Shown here piece by piece: positions 11,835 to 54,003 of a stretch of DNA of 64,000 bases. The DNA is taken from assembly GCA_963693365.1 (NCBI GenBank), contig CAVNZM010000007.1:7068001-7132000 (forward strand), in the 5' to 3' direction. The translations under genes and the position numbers were made by a program. The notes under the pieces are model-generated. The model was not told the origin of the DNA. It saw nothing but the letters and a program-made list of their open reading frames with translations, and ran no database searches. This DNA comes from Amoebidium appalachense (lineage: Eukaryota; Ichthyosporea). The stretch's first letter is position 1. Each line of letters opens with the position of its first letter.

Positions 11835-13245
11835 TTGTAATAAACGCACATCTGTCGTCTAATTAGACTGTCACTAATAAACTTACATAGATAGCATTTT
11901 GGCTCTTTGAAACCTTAGTAGGGTGGGCATGTAGGTGCTCGTAGAAAGCAGCATAATTACGTTTATGATTTTGAATATGCGGAACTCAGAGCATCCATAG
12001 CACCTTTTTTCATAATATTAGCGTGATAAAAAACAAAATCGAAGGATTCCTGGTGTATTTCCGTCATCCGAAGTGAAGATCCCTATAGACCGGTTTAGAC
12101 ATGTCTTTTTTCAGATTCTGCCTAACCTTATATGGCTCACCGGTACAATTCGAATCTTGTGATTGGTTGCGCCAAAAGTAAGGGTCAAGGTAAGGGCCGC
12201 ACAGGCGGTGACAGGCCAAAATCTCAGACCGACAGCCTCTCAAAAGCAGTTAGGCCCCGATTTTACTTAGAAAGTTGGTTTTCGTCCATAAGAAAAAGTT
12301 TTAGGAAATAGAAAGGCGCGCAAAAATGATATAAGCAGTCGGGGTGCTCCGACAACGCCTACATCGCTAAAATCATCAAATCCCGTCTTGCATAGCCACT
12401 TACCACCTTGCCTCGAGGTCGATCGTCTATGATGAAATTATGGTTTTAGCCTGTTTTCGCTACGAAACAGGCGCCGGACACCCCATGTTGCTTATACAAG
12501 AATTGCTTGTCGCTTTGTTTATCAAGTTCTTTAGTAATGGAGCAAAACCCCTTTTCTATTCAAATTATTGATTTTAAGCATTATAAGCAGGATTTGGTAT
12601 ATGACCGCCGATCACTCAACCCTTCATTTCGCCAGTTCGGCTGGCTGGATTTCCGTATGTAGAGCGAAGCAAACACATTGAGATTCTCAATTAATCTAAG
12701 TTGGTCTATTACGACTCGGCACTCCTGTCAAACGTAGCTGACGCGTCCGGCACGGGTGCCCCAGCCCCTCATGTGATCACGTGCACAAGTGCGCATGTCG
12801 TCACGTAAATGTACTGTACACGTTGCCCATACGTACAGACAGTTCGATTCCAAATTCTGCTGTTCGAAGACTACCGTTACCTTCGCGGTGCCCAGCAATC
12901 ATTATGAACTAGGCCTGTCCGATCATCCGAATAGAGCCTGAAAGTTCTACACAAACATGCATGCTGAGTGCATGATCCATGTGTGACACATGTACAGCGA
13001 AGTACAGTACCATCTATCCATATCTGTCATGACGTCAATGCCACCCTTGCCAATGGGTAGAGAGTCATAATCACGTGCAGGTGACACAGATGACACCCAT
13101 CTATCTACACAGCCCACCCACGAGGTGCACACGAACACCCTACCAACACCCACCCAGTGAATCAACACTCACGCACTTGCAGATGTACACTGTGGTCGCA
13201 CAAAGTTATATTCGTAGACTCATGAGTGCGCACACACAACACACG

Positions 13246-13306
<61 letters not shown>

Positions 13307-13452
13307 CCTCTCTCTTCGTCTCTCTGTCTCTCTCTCTCCAAGAGTCTCTTTCGCCGTGGTAGATCTCTCGCTCTCTCTCTCCGAGCCCGAGGCTCAGGCT
13401 CTCTCCCTCTCCGAGTCTCTCCAAGGGAACCTCTCTCTCTCTCTCTGTCACA

Positions 13453-13530
<78 letters not shown>

Positions 13531-13537
13531 TCCCTCT

Positions 13538-13568
<31 letters not shown>

Positions 13569-13610
13569 CCTCTCCCTCCCTCCCTCCCTCTCTCTCTCTC
13601 TCTCTCTCTC

Positions 13611-13650
<40 letters not shown>

Positions 13651-14654
13651 CGCATCTGTCGAGATCTCCCCTCTCTCCTTTTCTCATTCACTCGCTCATA
13701 TTCTCTCTTCTCCCCCTCCTCCAAGAAGGCTTTCTGAAAACAGATGTACATGTTTTGCAAGAACAGAATTATTCTGTGTTAAGCAGAGTTGTTCAGCAGA
13801 AAGCTTCTGACTGAGAGAATACAGATTTTTTCTATCTGTGCCAAGCTTGGGACGCAAATTCTGCTAATGAGCAATTGGGCCCCCTGTTTTCCACCCCTCA
13901 GCTCCTCAGCATCCAACTTATCGTGCCCCCTATTGTTCAAGCAATTGCAATCATTATGATTATTCTTTATAGGCCGCCCTCCTGCCTTTCCCCTCCACCA
14001 CCCGGCTACACGTTCCCATCCCCTCCGTCTCTCGATATATCGCGGACACACGGAACAAACACACACCCCCACACACTGCACCCAGCTCACCCACTCGCCC
14101 ATGCGATCATCCCGTGTAGTATACATTCAGGCAACGAAGTTGTCGGACCAACATAAGCGCACACACAGGTGGCATTGTGATCTGCAGGACATTCCCACGA
14201 ATTGGTTGGCGACTGGTCTTCCAGTAATGTATTCTTCGTAAAAAAATCGTTGAAATATAGCTTGCAGTGCTCACGGGTTTTTTTTTTTTTTTTTTTTTTT
14301 GAGGGAGGGGGGGGGGGGGGGGGGGGGGGGGAGGGGGTTTGGGTGCACATGCACACATGGTCATGCCAACCGTGAACACACACACACACACACCGACACA
14401 CACACCATACACCTGAGCATACAATACACACTGACAAGCACACACGCACACACACACACACACACAGACACACACACACACACACACACAGACACACACA
14501 CCAAAAAAAACAAAAACAAAAAAAAAAACCGATTATCATATATCTACTTGTCTCGACATGCCAACATTTTATCAATGGGGGCCTGCCCCTTTATCCTCGT
14601 TATATCAGCACGAAGTAGTTCACTACATCACTAGTTCAATATCAATCCTTCCTC

Positions 14655-14685
<31 letters not shown>

Positions 14686-14769
14686 AGAGGGATATATCTA
14701 CTGTCAGTCACCAAACCTTTATGAGATCACCTTGCCCCAATCAACGAGTATGTAGTCCTTCAGGTGAAA

Positions 14770-14800
<31 letters not shown>

Positions 14801-15395
14801 CAAAGAAAAAAACGAACCCCCCCAACAAGCAAATGGTATGTGCATGAATACTCAGAGATAATGCACGCCCTAACACAGTGCAACGAGCGCAGTACCAGCA
14901 CCTATAGAGTGGCACTTAGTAGTGGGACGAGACCAGCCTTAACGGGGTACAGTACAGGGTTAAAGTGAAAAAATCACGACAGCATATTGACAACATTCAG
15001 GCGATGGTCTACTACGATGAAACACGTTCGCTATGTTTTACTCGACGGGGTGGCAAAAGGCAACAACAATGAAAGGAGAGGGGGATTTCTATTGGGAGGA
15101 CGGGGTGTATCTATTATCAAACACAAATCATCACCAAAACATACATACAGCCTCTAAGTGGATCATTCGAGAGAACAGAGATTTGCAAAACATGATGAAG
15201 AACGAAAGAAAACGAACGGCAAATATCCTGTGTATGTGTTTGTGGAGAGAGAGAAAGGGGGGGGGGGGGGGGGGGGGGGGGGGGGAGGTCAAATAGGCAA
15301 GAGTAGCCACCTTCGTAAAAAAAGAAAGCTCAAAAAGGGAGCACCAAAATCTAAAAAGCTGCATTTGCATTGCATGAGCATAAAATCCAAGGGCG
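11835..15395. other. Intergenic region
   Basis: From 11835 to about 13200 the sequence is mostly unique and non-repetitive, with no supported gene; another ATTGG lies near 12162. From 13246 it turns into (CA)n and (CT)n tracts, then C-rich sequence, a T(n)G(n) tract near 14278-14331, (CA)n near 14385-14500, a (TA)n tract near 14659-14680 and a poly-A tract at 14767-14789. The 15000-15395 part lies directly behind the UbiB-family stop codon. Confidence 0.55.
13246..13650. repeat. (CA)n - (CT)n - (GT)n compound microsatellite
   Basis: About 60 bases of CA repeats are followed by some 300 bases dominated by CT with CCCT interruptions, then a GT tract ending in CGCGCG. The Ser-Leu and Glu-Arg frames here are translations of the repeat. 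Confidence 0.9.
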
Positions 15396-28448
<13,053 letters not shown>

Positions 28449-30263
28449 CAAGTCGTGTAACTGTTGCTGTCCTTTAGATGTGTGTATGCTCACTTCGTAA
28501 TTCAATTAGAAAAAAAACCTAGTCGAACTTCAATGAAAAAGTATGGAACGATCTAATAAGTGAACCTCCCAACTGTAACGAGATCTTCCGTGGGCAACAA
28601 AACCATGTGAACCGGGGCTGTTGACAGCAATGGCTAAGCCCGAAGGGCATGTCTCGCAAGAAAAATTAACGTTTTTCAAAACAAAACCCCACTCAGATTA
28701 AAGCACACTAGAAGGGTGTTTCAAAGCTTTCCAACATATAACCGCATTGCTCATTCCTCTGTTCATGTTTTCCTTCTCTTCTTGCACTTGTGTTTCACCC
28801 ACGCCAAACTGGACAAGGGCTTGTCACAAGGCCTCCTAAATAGCTCACCTTGGCTTGTCATGAGTTCATTCGGATGCGTCCACCAATCGGAACAACCAGA
28901 TCTAATCAAATGGATTATCGGCGGTGCACATGCGTGACCTTTATCAAATCATGTCACACAAGACCTGAAACCGACAGCCGGCCAGTGTTTACTAACTTGC
29001 CAGTTGAAGGATGACAAGGCAGTTCAAGGCTCGTACAAGCCTGATTCCTGGAAAATAAGTACTATTACTCCAAAAAAAAAAACTACACCATATATACCAT
29101 ATTGTGATCTTAATCTCTGTTTCTCTTCAAATAGAGTTTGGTATTAGAGGTCACAGGTGATATTCTAGGGAGAAGAGAGGAAGCGTTTGGCGGGCTTTTC
29201 AGTCTGCCAGGTGACTCGAGCGAAGGACATCGCAAACAAGCTGCAAAGCTATGTTTTACGTGTGTGCCAGATGTGTTAGTATTGTTCTCTCTTAATGATT
29301 CTTATATCCACATGCCTATATAGAGCTATTACATGCCTGGATACAAATAACATTGGGAGACGTAACATCTCCTAACGATAGCATCCGAGCACACGCATCT
29401 TGTTCGACACGAGGCACCCACAACTCCTTGTTCCCCTCAGGGCGAAGCATCCGAGTTCGTAGGCTGCTTGTATTTTGTCCATAGTCAGCTATTGCCTTCA
29501 GCCAAACTTCTAGGGTTTGTTGTGTGGGTTTACCTTCGACGCTTTTTAACAGACCCACCACGTCATTGGTAAGATATTAATCTGTCTTCTCGGATCTTGC
29601 TTTTGTTAGTTGTTCGCAGCCTGAAGGAGTAGCATTTTTCTAGCCGTTGTGGTGCTCTTATTTTTCCCGTTTCATTATAGTAACTGAAACTCCCGCTCAT
29701 CTTAGCTTCCCCCCCCCCCCCCCCCTCCGTCTCTTCTCCCTCCCCCCCCCCCCCCCTCCCCCCCTCTCTCTCTCCCTCTTCCCTGCACCCAAACACACCG
29801 CAAGCCTTCCTCCTCTCCCCCCGCTCCTCCCCCCCCCGTCTTCCCCCCTCCTGGCTCCTTTTATCGTACATGTCCTCCCCCTTCGTTTTGTTCTTGTGGG
29901 CAGGCGTCTGTATTTAACACTATAACATAGAGTAGCAACCGTCTTTCGGCTGATGTCCCCCTCCTCTCCCCCTATATCCCCCTCCCCCCGCCCTCCCCCT
30001 CCCTGCCCCATCCTGCCCTCCCTCCTGTCCCCCACAGACCCCCACTCGTTTCCCTGCCTTTTTACGTGGACTCGTTTCACCCACATATGCACTGGGTCAT
30101 AGTACACGTACACGGTTGCTCGCTCCTTCTTCCCTTCATTATCTTATTCTCGTGTCCGATTCGATAACTCACCTGCTTTGTGTTCCCTCCGCTGCAGCCA
30201 ACACTTCCCTAACAAAAAACCCCGTGCTTATCTGTATCGGTGTTGGTGTTTTCTGGTCTGTCC

Positions 30264-30306
<43 letters not shown>

Positions 30307-30523
30307 CCCCACATCCCCTTGTGTCTCTCCCCACCTCTTCCGCCCCTTCTGAACCCCAACCTCTTCACCTTCACATCTACCACATCCCCTTATCACCAAA
30401 CTTCTCCTTCCCCTCCCCTTCCTCCCTCCCTCCTTCCCTCCCTCCCTTCCTCCCTCCCTCCCTCCCTCCCTCCCTCCCTCCCTCCCTCCCTCCCTCCCTC
30501 CCTCCCTCCCTCCCTCCCTCCCT

Positions 30524-30568
<45 letters not shown>

Positions 30569-31020
30569 CTCTCTCTCTCTCTCCATTCTCCCCCCATCCT
30601 CCCCCTCCCCCCCTTGTCCCCCACCTGCCTGTCCACCCACTCAACCCCATCCATCCCCCGGCCTCCTCCTTCTCATCCGTCTCTTCCTTATACAAAGGCA
30701 CAGAAATGCACACGCTGTGTCCACGTCTCGATGGCCATCCTTCCATGTAACGCTGACACGTAAGACATACCTACAGCGCGCACTCACTCACCCCTTTCCC
30801 CCTAGCCCACCCCAGCCCCCCTTCCCTCTCCCTCCCTCCCCACTCCCGGCGGGTAACCAGAAACTTTTTTTTTTTGGCGTCACGCCCTGCCTAACATGCT
30901 CACGATTCCGCACTCTCCGCTCTGTGCAGGTTGTGATTGAACCGTGCTCGCCTGCCACAATAGCCCGCAAGAGGAGGGAGGTCCAACCAATGGACCCCGC
31001 CAAACTTTCACCACGGGAGA
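28449..31020. other. Divergent intergenic region
   Basis: This lies between the starts of the minus-strand UbiB gene and the plus-strand RING gene and probably holds both promoters. A minus-strand open frame at 29561-29316 has a mixed composition but no ATG start, splice context or recognisable family, so it is not called. C-rich blocks lie at 29708-29760 and 30265-30305. Near the RING gene, TTTTTTGGCGTCACGCC at about 30871-30887 resembles an E2F-type site, and AACCAATGG lies near 30984; both are suggestive only. Confidence 0.5.
30417..30586. repeat. (CCCT)n and (CT)n microsatellite
   Basis: About 100 bases of CCCT tetramers with a few changes, followed by about 50 bases of CT. It lies about 450 bases upstream of the RING-Tudor-BRCT gene and is strongly purine/pyrimidine asymmetric. 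Confidence 0.9.
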
Positions 31021-47522
<16,502 letters not shown>

Positions 47523-47767
47523 AATTTTGTGCGGTTGAATTTTCGTATTTGGTATGTCGCGTCTGATATCCGGTGTAGCTATATCAGTGACTATCTCGGT
47601 GTGTCTATGGCAACAGTGCTATATAGCCATTCTTAGCCCTGTCTGATGCCCCTATCTAAGTAAGACTCGTTATATTTCGAACTTTTTTGTTTTATTTCTT
47701 TTTATTTATTTTATTTTATTTATTTTATTTGTTTTATTTTACTTTATTTTTTTTTATTATTTTTTTT

Positions 47768-47809
<42 letters not shown>

Positions 47810-49611
47810 ATCATTTGATGTGCTGAATCGAATCGAATGACATGCGAGCAGTGAATGTGGAGCTGTTTTTCTTGGTCATTTATTATAATAATATCCTCAT
47901 AATAATCTGAATTATTCGCCTAGCAGTGACCCTGAAACATCTTGATTGGAGTTTTAGTAATTACGGCATACCACGTACCAAGAAGCTACTACAATATGTA
48001 ATTTCAATGATATGGTTAAGAATATCATGCTACATGTGTGTGTTGATCGGGGTCTAAGTTTACGTGGAGGTGAACGTCATTAATTTAGACCCTGAGATTG
48101 ATGGCCCTGGTATTTTTGCTGTTTGACTTTAGCGATGCAGTAGCTGTGTATTCATCATATGCAACTTGATGATTTTCATGCACGACGTGCACACACAGTG
48201 AACAAACACACATACTCACACCCACGGCCCAGGGTGTGCAAACGAACACCACCAGTGGCACACGACACGCACAACATACACTCGCACTCACACGTACACA
48301 CACCCTACACCACGTGCACACATGTATGATGGGTTGGCAGTGAATGTACATTTATGTACATAGTGGGATATTGGTCAGTGGCTGCGACGTTCACAAAAGG
48401 AACAACGAAAAAGCTGACCACGAGTCGTGTCCAAGGGAAATGCAATGATTATCAGTTTTGTCTGTGAATGTGTGTGGCACCTTCTGTCAATGGTGGGTGG
48501 GTGGGTGGGTGGGGGTGTCAATGTACATGTGGGTGTGTGGGTATGGTGTGGGCCGGGTGCGCATGTGCACATGTGTGTGGCGTGTGTGCTTGTTGTGTGT
48601 GTGTATTTTGGGGTTGGGTGGGGGGTCTATATGTGTACATACGTAGGTAAATAAGGGACGCAATAGCCTCATTATACTAGTATTACGTGAACGCCGCGAT
48701 GACTCATGGACTATATAATTTCGATACGGTCGACGTCAGTGATTACTATGGAAAGACCGTCGTTGAATCGCTTGCAACGCGTACTGGGGAACGGGAAATT
48801 TCGGGGCTCAATGGGCATTTACCAAGGCCAACTATGTATTTACGTAGCTTATGATGACTAGTGAGACAAACGCTCGATCAATTATTTAGACGTAACTAAA
48901 TAAGGGGATCCGGACCGCAATCACGGTAAAGTGTTAAGGGAATACATACTATTAGACGGTACATGAACAATAGTTCAATTTAGGAAAAACAGTATAACAT
49001 ACATGTACACATGTTCTCATTGGCATTCAATGGCCCGCCAGTATACTCCATAGTAATACGTATACGGAGTCTATAGTTCCTAGAGACCTAATAGTATTAA
49101 CAGGCTTCATACCCCAAGATGGGCCGCCGAATTTCAACGGTAGAATTTGACGGGGCTGCCGTCGGCAGCTCCCTCCCTCCCTCCCTCCCTCTCTCTCCCC
49201 CCCCCCCCCCGGTCCCCCCGAGGGCCCCCACCACACACACACACTACACACACATGTACACACACACACAAATTCACCCACCCACTCACTCACACATGTA
49301 CACACACACACACACATACACACACACCTACAGATGTACACGCACATATGTATCGACACACGCACGCGCAAAAAACAAAAACAAAAAAAAACAAAAAAAA
49401 AAAAAACTACGGACATGCACGCGGCAGTGCTGCAGCACAGTCACTACCATTATTTGCACACCACCTACAACACATTATATTGCCCAACCCCCCCCCCCCC
49501 CCCCCCCCCCCCCCCTCGCCCCCTCCCCCCCTCCCCCCCCCCCCCCCCCCCCCCCCCCCCCAGCCAAAAAAAAAAAAAAAAAGGAAGAAGAAGAAGAAGA
49601 AAGCAAGAAAG

Positions 49612-49670
<59 letters not shown>

Positions 49671-51154
49671 AAAAAAAAAAAAAAAGGGAAAGAAAGAAAG
49701 AAAGAGTGTGATCATCTGCGCGGATGGACATTGTCACTGTAGATGCATGTGACTCTCTCACTACCTTATCGCCTTACGGAATCTAACCACGAAGTTCCCG
49801 TTTGGGTGTGCTTGGCTAAAAACCTCCTCATGCCATATTTATTTGCAAAGATTATAACCGGCCGGAACACATCTACTCGTAATGTATCTGCACTACTAAC
49901 AACGACCGTATGCATCACTATAAATGAACATGCAAAGGGAGTCAAACTACGGCCGAGGATCGATTCCAACACATACCCAAAGAGGAAAAAAAACGAGACA
50001 GACAGAAATAAATAAAGAAAGAAAGGCAGACGAGAGAGGAAGAGCAAGAGAAACAGGAAATTGTGTGTGTGTGTTAAACGTTGGGGGGGGGAGGGGGGGG
50101 AAGGTTGGTTAGATATGAATTCTTACAGAACATAGCTCAGGCAGACTTTTTACAACAACTGTACAACATTACAACTTCCCTCTAACAAAATGGTTAGGTT
50201 TGTGGGTTGGATGAACGGGAAACCTTACAACAAAACCAAGAGTGTGCACGCGCGGCATGTGTGTGTGCGTGTGCGCGCGCGTATGCAGGAGTGTTGTGTG
50301 TATACGTGTGTGTGTGTGTGTTGGTGGTGATGGGACTGTTATACGAATGAGCACTAAACCCCACTCCGAGAGGGAGAAAAAACCGAAATCGTAGTCCTGG
50401 ACATACCTTTCAGGTCTTTTTTCATACATTGTGTGGTTTGATCTATTTATAATTAGCCATCATCTATCTACTTATCTAATTGGGTGGGAGGGGGTAGGCT
50501 ATCGTTGCAAAAGAAATTAGGACAGGTTACATCAAGTAGCTTGGGGTGTGTATGTACATGGTGATCAGGTTTGCTTCCCAGGTAGTTGCGTACTAGCAGA
50601 TGCTGTTGATGGCAGTTGCATGACATCGTTTCCATCATTTTGACGTCACGTCACGAATAGGTAAGCGCCTGGTGGTGTGAATGAATGTAAGCGGCTATGC
50701 AATTTCAATGTTATCCCTATTTTTGATGACATACTTTCTTTGCTCGTGTTAACAGATTATGAGTATATGCCGGGGATGTGCGCCATATCATGCGAACACC
50801 TCTACCCCCCCCCCCCTCCCCCCACCCAAAAAAAGGGGTCTGGTCTGTGTTCCGGCAAACCAACTACAAACACTTGTCTTCGTTCAACTGAACCTTCATT
50901 CTCCCCTGCCTTTGCCTGTCGATGCCTATTGTGGATGTGGCAGCGTGTGTGGATTGTCTGTTCCATGTGCATTTTTTGAAAAAATTTTATGGGTTGGGGA
51001 GGGGGGGGGACGTTGCCTTAGAGGCACAAAATACACCTTCACTTCACGACGGACAACACAAGGCAGATTGCGCAAGAAAGGGAGCACATAGGCAGGGGAA
51101 GAGGTGGGGGGGGGGGGGGGGGGAGTTGCGGACATACCATGGTGAATGAACACT
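47523..51154. other. Intergenic region
   Basis: No gene supported. Directly behind the BRCT stop is a T-rich stretch (TTTTATTTATTTTATTT words, 47690-47755) that runs into a T(n)G(n) tract (47757-47809). 47810-49100 is mostly unique sequence. 49170-49700 is C-run, CA and C(n)A(n) rich. 49700-51100 is mostly unique with short GT and G tracts. Proline, lysine and glycine frames here are repeat translations. Confidence 0.55.
49488..49695. repeat. Two C(n)A(n) tracts in tandem
   Basis: C-rich tract then A17 (49565-49581), AAGAAG-type purines, a 47-base C-run (49614-49660) and a 25-base A-run, then GAAA repeats. Good example of the recurring C-then-A composite. Confidence 0.85.
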
Positions 51155-52280
51155 TTATCCCGTGCAGACATACCCCCTACACTGGGGGTTATCCACCAAG
51201 TTCTTGAGGTCGTTGTAAATATTGTCATAGCTCGGTGTGTATATCCGAGACGATGGCATCTCCCCCGGCCCATGCATTCCCTGGCCGTGGCTGTGATTTT
51301 GGCCCCAATTCACCGCCCTGTCAACATCAAACTCATAGCTCTCTGCGTATGGGTGCAGAGTTGATCGAACCGGTTCGGGTCGCTCCGGCCCGTTAAAAAG
51401 CCGGTCCGACGACCCGTGGAAAAGCCGTTCCGACGATCCGTGGAACGGGCGTTCGGAATAGAGGATCCGCTCGATGGATGCCGCGTGAAGAGTACGTTTA
51501 CCTTGCGAAGAGGAGGCGGTAGGAGGGGGAGGGGCGGCGAGATGTGGGGGTGTGTGGTACGGGTGAGGTATAGGGGGACCGGGTGTGTCTACGCGCATGT
51601 TTACATCTCCGTCATCCCCCCTGTCCATATCCATGGTGTGTGATTGGTGGAGCTGATCACGTGACAAAGACATATGCGACGGCGCAAAACTGTGAAAAGA
51701 TTGAAAACTCTGCGAACTCGCCGAAGTGTTTTCGAACCGCTCGTTGCCTCGTACCATGTGTGGACCAGGCTGGGAGTGTGACTGAAGCGGTCCACTGTTA
51801 TACGGCGAAACGTTCGGCGAATCCTTGCATGCATATTTTGGTAGGCCGGATTCCGCGTCCGACGATGCAAAATTTCGCGAAATACCCGAGGCACCGTTAT
51901 ATCCGGTTTGTTCGTTTTGACCGTTTTCTCTCTCTTCGTCCGTTTCCGGATCGGAGGCATAATCGTCGTCATAAACGGAACTGTGTGGGGTGGAGGGTGT
52001 GGTGCCGGCAAAGCTGTTGCGACGTGGCGGCTCCGCCCCTGGAAGTGTCATGGGGTTGACAAACCCTGGGTGCTTGCTGCGTGAGTGCTGGGGGGGCAAA
52101 GACAGTGTTAGCATGTTTCGGCTATCTAGAAGGGGGTGGGGGAGGGGGGGGGGGGATTGACCATATATGAAAAGTGCACACTGTCTGGTATAGTGCCATC
52201 ATCACATCCCGTGCGGTTTTGCTCAGTACTGAGCGCATCATCAAAAGACTGCCATTTTCCGACGATCTCTTTCTCTTGCT

Positions 52281-52334
<54 letters not shown>

Positions 52335-54003
52335 CCTTTTTCATGGGTGTGCTTGGTGCCTTCAGTTTATTAGAACGTTAAACCAAAGAGAATCGATTTA
52401 TCAGACAAATGAGGGTAATCCACCCTGCTCACCCTTGCACCATGTACCATGGATATCTCTCAAAAGAAAGCCAAACTTATCCAGTTGGGTAAACGACCGC
52501 ATGCCCATTGGTAAAAACCAGTTATCCGTGATATCAAGTCTCCAGAGGGAAACGATTATTCTGTTTCTGATTTGTCCATCGTGTGCATGTGCACGTACAT
52601 GCACGAAAAGAAAAAGTTCGTATGCAGGTGCAAGATTTCCTGTGCGAAAGAGGTAAAATATTTTATCGGCTTGAATCTGCATCAATTGATACATGTAAAT
52701 TTGCATGTGTGTGTGTGTGCGCGCGCGCGTGTGTATCATATACATATAAAAACTTGCGTGTGCACGCACACACAGATGTGTGGCACGCGCACACACACAC
52801 ACACACACGCACACACACACACAAATTAGAGCAAGAGGGACCCATGGATGAGGCGGGGCGGGGCGCAGTGGAAAGGAGTGATGCATGAGAGACACAATTT
52901 GCCCCGAGCACTGCACAAGCATATGTTTACAAAGGTGCACGGTCTACAAAAGTGATGTGTTGTGCGACCGTTACGGTTGCCGCAAGTTTAGGACTCGAAA
53001 CATCTAGGTTACATTAATCCCCTATAATAGGTCTTGCCTCTATTTTTTCGACTGAGTTCAACTTCCCATGATGGCACGCCATCGAGCACTCACAGGCTGG
53101 GGTTATAAAGTTTTCCTATAAAAATTGCACGACAGCGCTAAAGAACATAGCCTACATGTGCCAATTAACTCCAATCAGAAGCATGAGGAAAAGCCAAACT
53201 TGCTGTGGAGGCGTGTCACACAAGACTTTTTGTTTCTAGGCACCGGCAACTTTCAACCTCGGCAACTCACGGCAAACCACTACTGTTGCCTTGCTTCTTT
53301 TTAACTACAAAATCGCTGGTCGCATGTGAACATGTCGAAACAGCTCATCACTATACTAAAGGGCGCCTTTTTGCCATGCACACCCAAAATGGGCATCCTC
53401 CGAAAAGCAATAACACGGACCTTGATGGCCTCATGTGAGCAATGACCCCACATCCCGTTCTTTAATAACCTCGTTTTTTATTCCTCGTAAATGTGCACAT
53501 ATCTCAATAGACCGAATCCCTACAAATGCACCTGGCCACGTGCTTTTCGGCACATCTCCATGATTTCGCCATTGCACACTCAACATTTAAACTTCCATAC
53601 ACGGTAACTGTGACCACAAGGCCATCATGTAAACACATACCTGGTTCAACGAGTGTGCAGATGCGTATCTCCTCGTACACTTCGGATATGCGCACACGTA
53701 CGGTCGCTCGAGTTCTGCGTACGTGCGCCTGCGCCGGGGCTTTTTCGGGCACAGAGATGTACGCCGCGCCAAATTGGGTGGCAATGGCACCTTCTCAATT
53801 GTGTTGTTTTGAAAGTTGCACGGTTCATGGAAGGCTATTTTTTGGGGTTGTTTATGGTCCAAGATCTGAGAGTGTGATGGCATGCTGTGTGGTTGCTGTA
53901 GCTGAAGATGAGCGGTGTGGCCTGCAGGGGGGAAGGATGGCTCCGATCGGGATTGCCATATATGGGTCTCCTCCATCTTGATGGTCAAGTCGTCTGTATA
54001 CAT
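51155..54003 (-). CDS. Single C2H2 zinc-finger protein
   Basis: Two exons, 54003-53641 and 52087-51155, join in phase 0 (donor CAG/GTATGT, acceptor CCCCCAG) to give 431 residues. The junction rebuilds a perfect finger: ERPYVCAYPKCTRRYASAHS and LNQ from exon 1, then HSRSKHPG from exon 2, that is C-x4-C-x12-H-x4-H, near residues 109-130. A basic patch (PKKPRRRRTYAE) precedes it and could be a nuclear signal. The rest is Ser/Pro/His-rich and acidic (DDDYASDPETDEE), typical of activation or docking regions. Probable sequence-specific transcription regulator; target unknown. Exon 2 contains a short internal repeat (ERPFHGSSERLFHGSSDRLF). The ATG at 54003 is the first clear start; the frame stays open upstream. 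A donor-like GTATGT overlaps the last codons, so a further 3' exon is possible. Confidence 0.7.
52088..53640 (-). other. Intron of the zinc-finger gene
   Basis: A 1.55-kb intron that interrupts the finger between its cysteine and histidine halves. It holds (CT)n at about 52288-52332 and CA tracts near 52790-52822. Open frames within it on both strands have no splice logic or recognisable families. Confidence 0.6.

Noticed and set aside
13246-13650. Possible CRISPR array or structured satellite
   Set aside because: Simple dinucleotide and tetranucleotide repeats without spacers; the host is eukaryotic.
29316-29561. 81-codon minus-strand frame of mixed composition
   Set aside because: No ATG at the start, no paired splice sites that extend it, and no recognisable family; plausible by chance in unique sequence.
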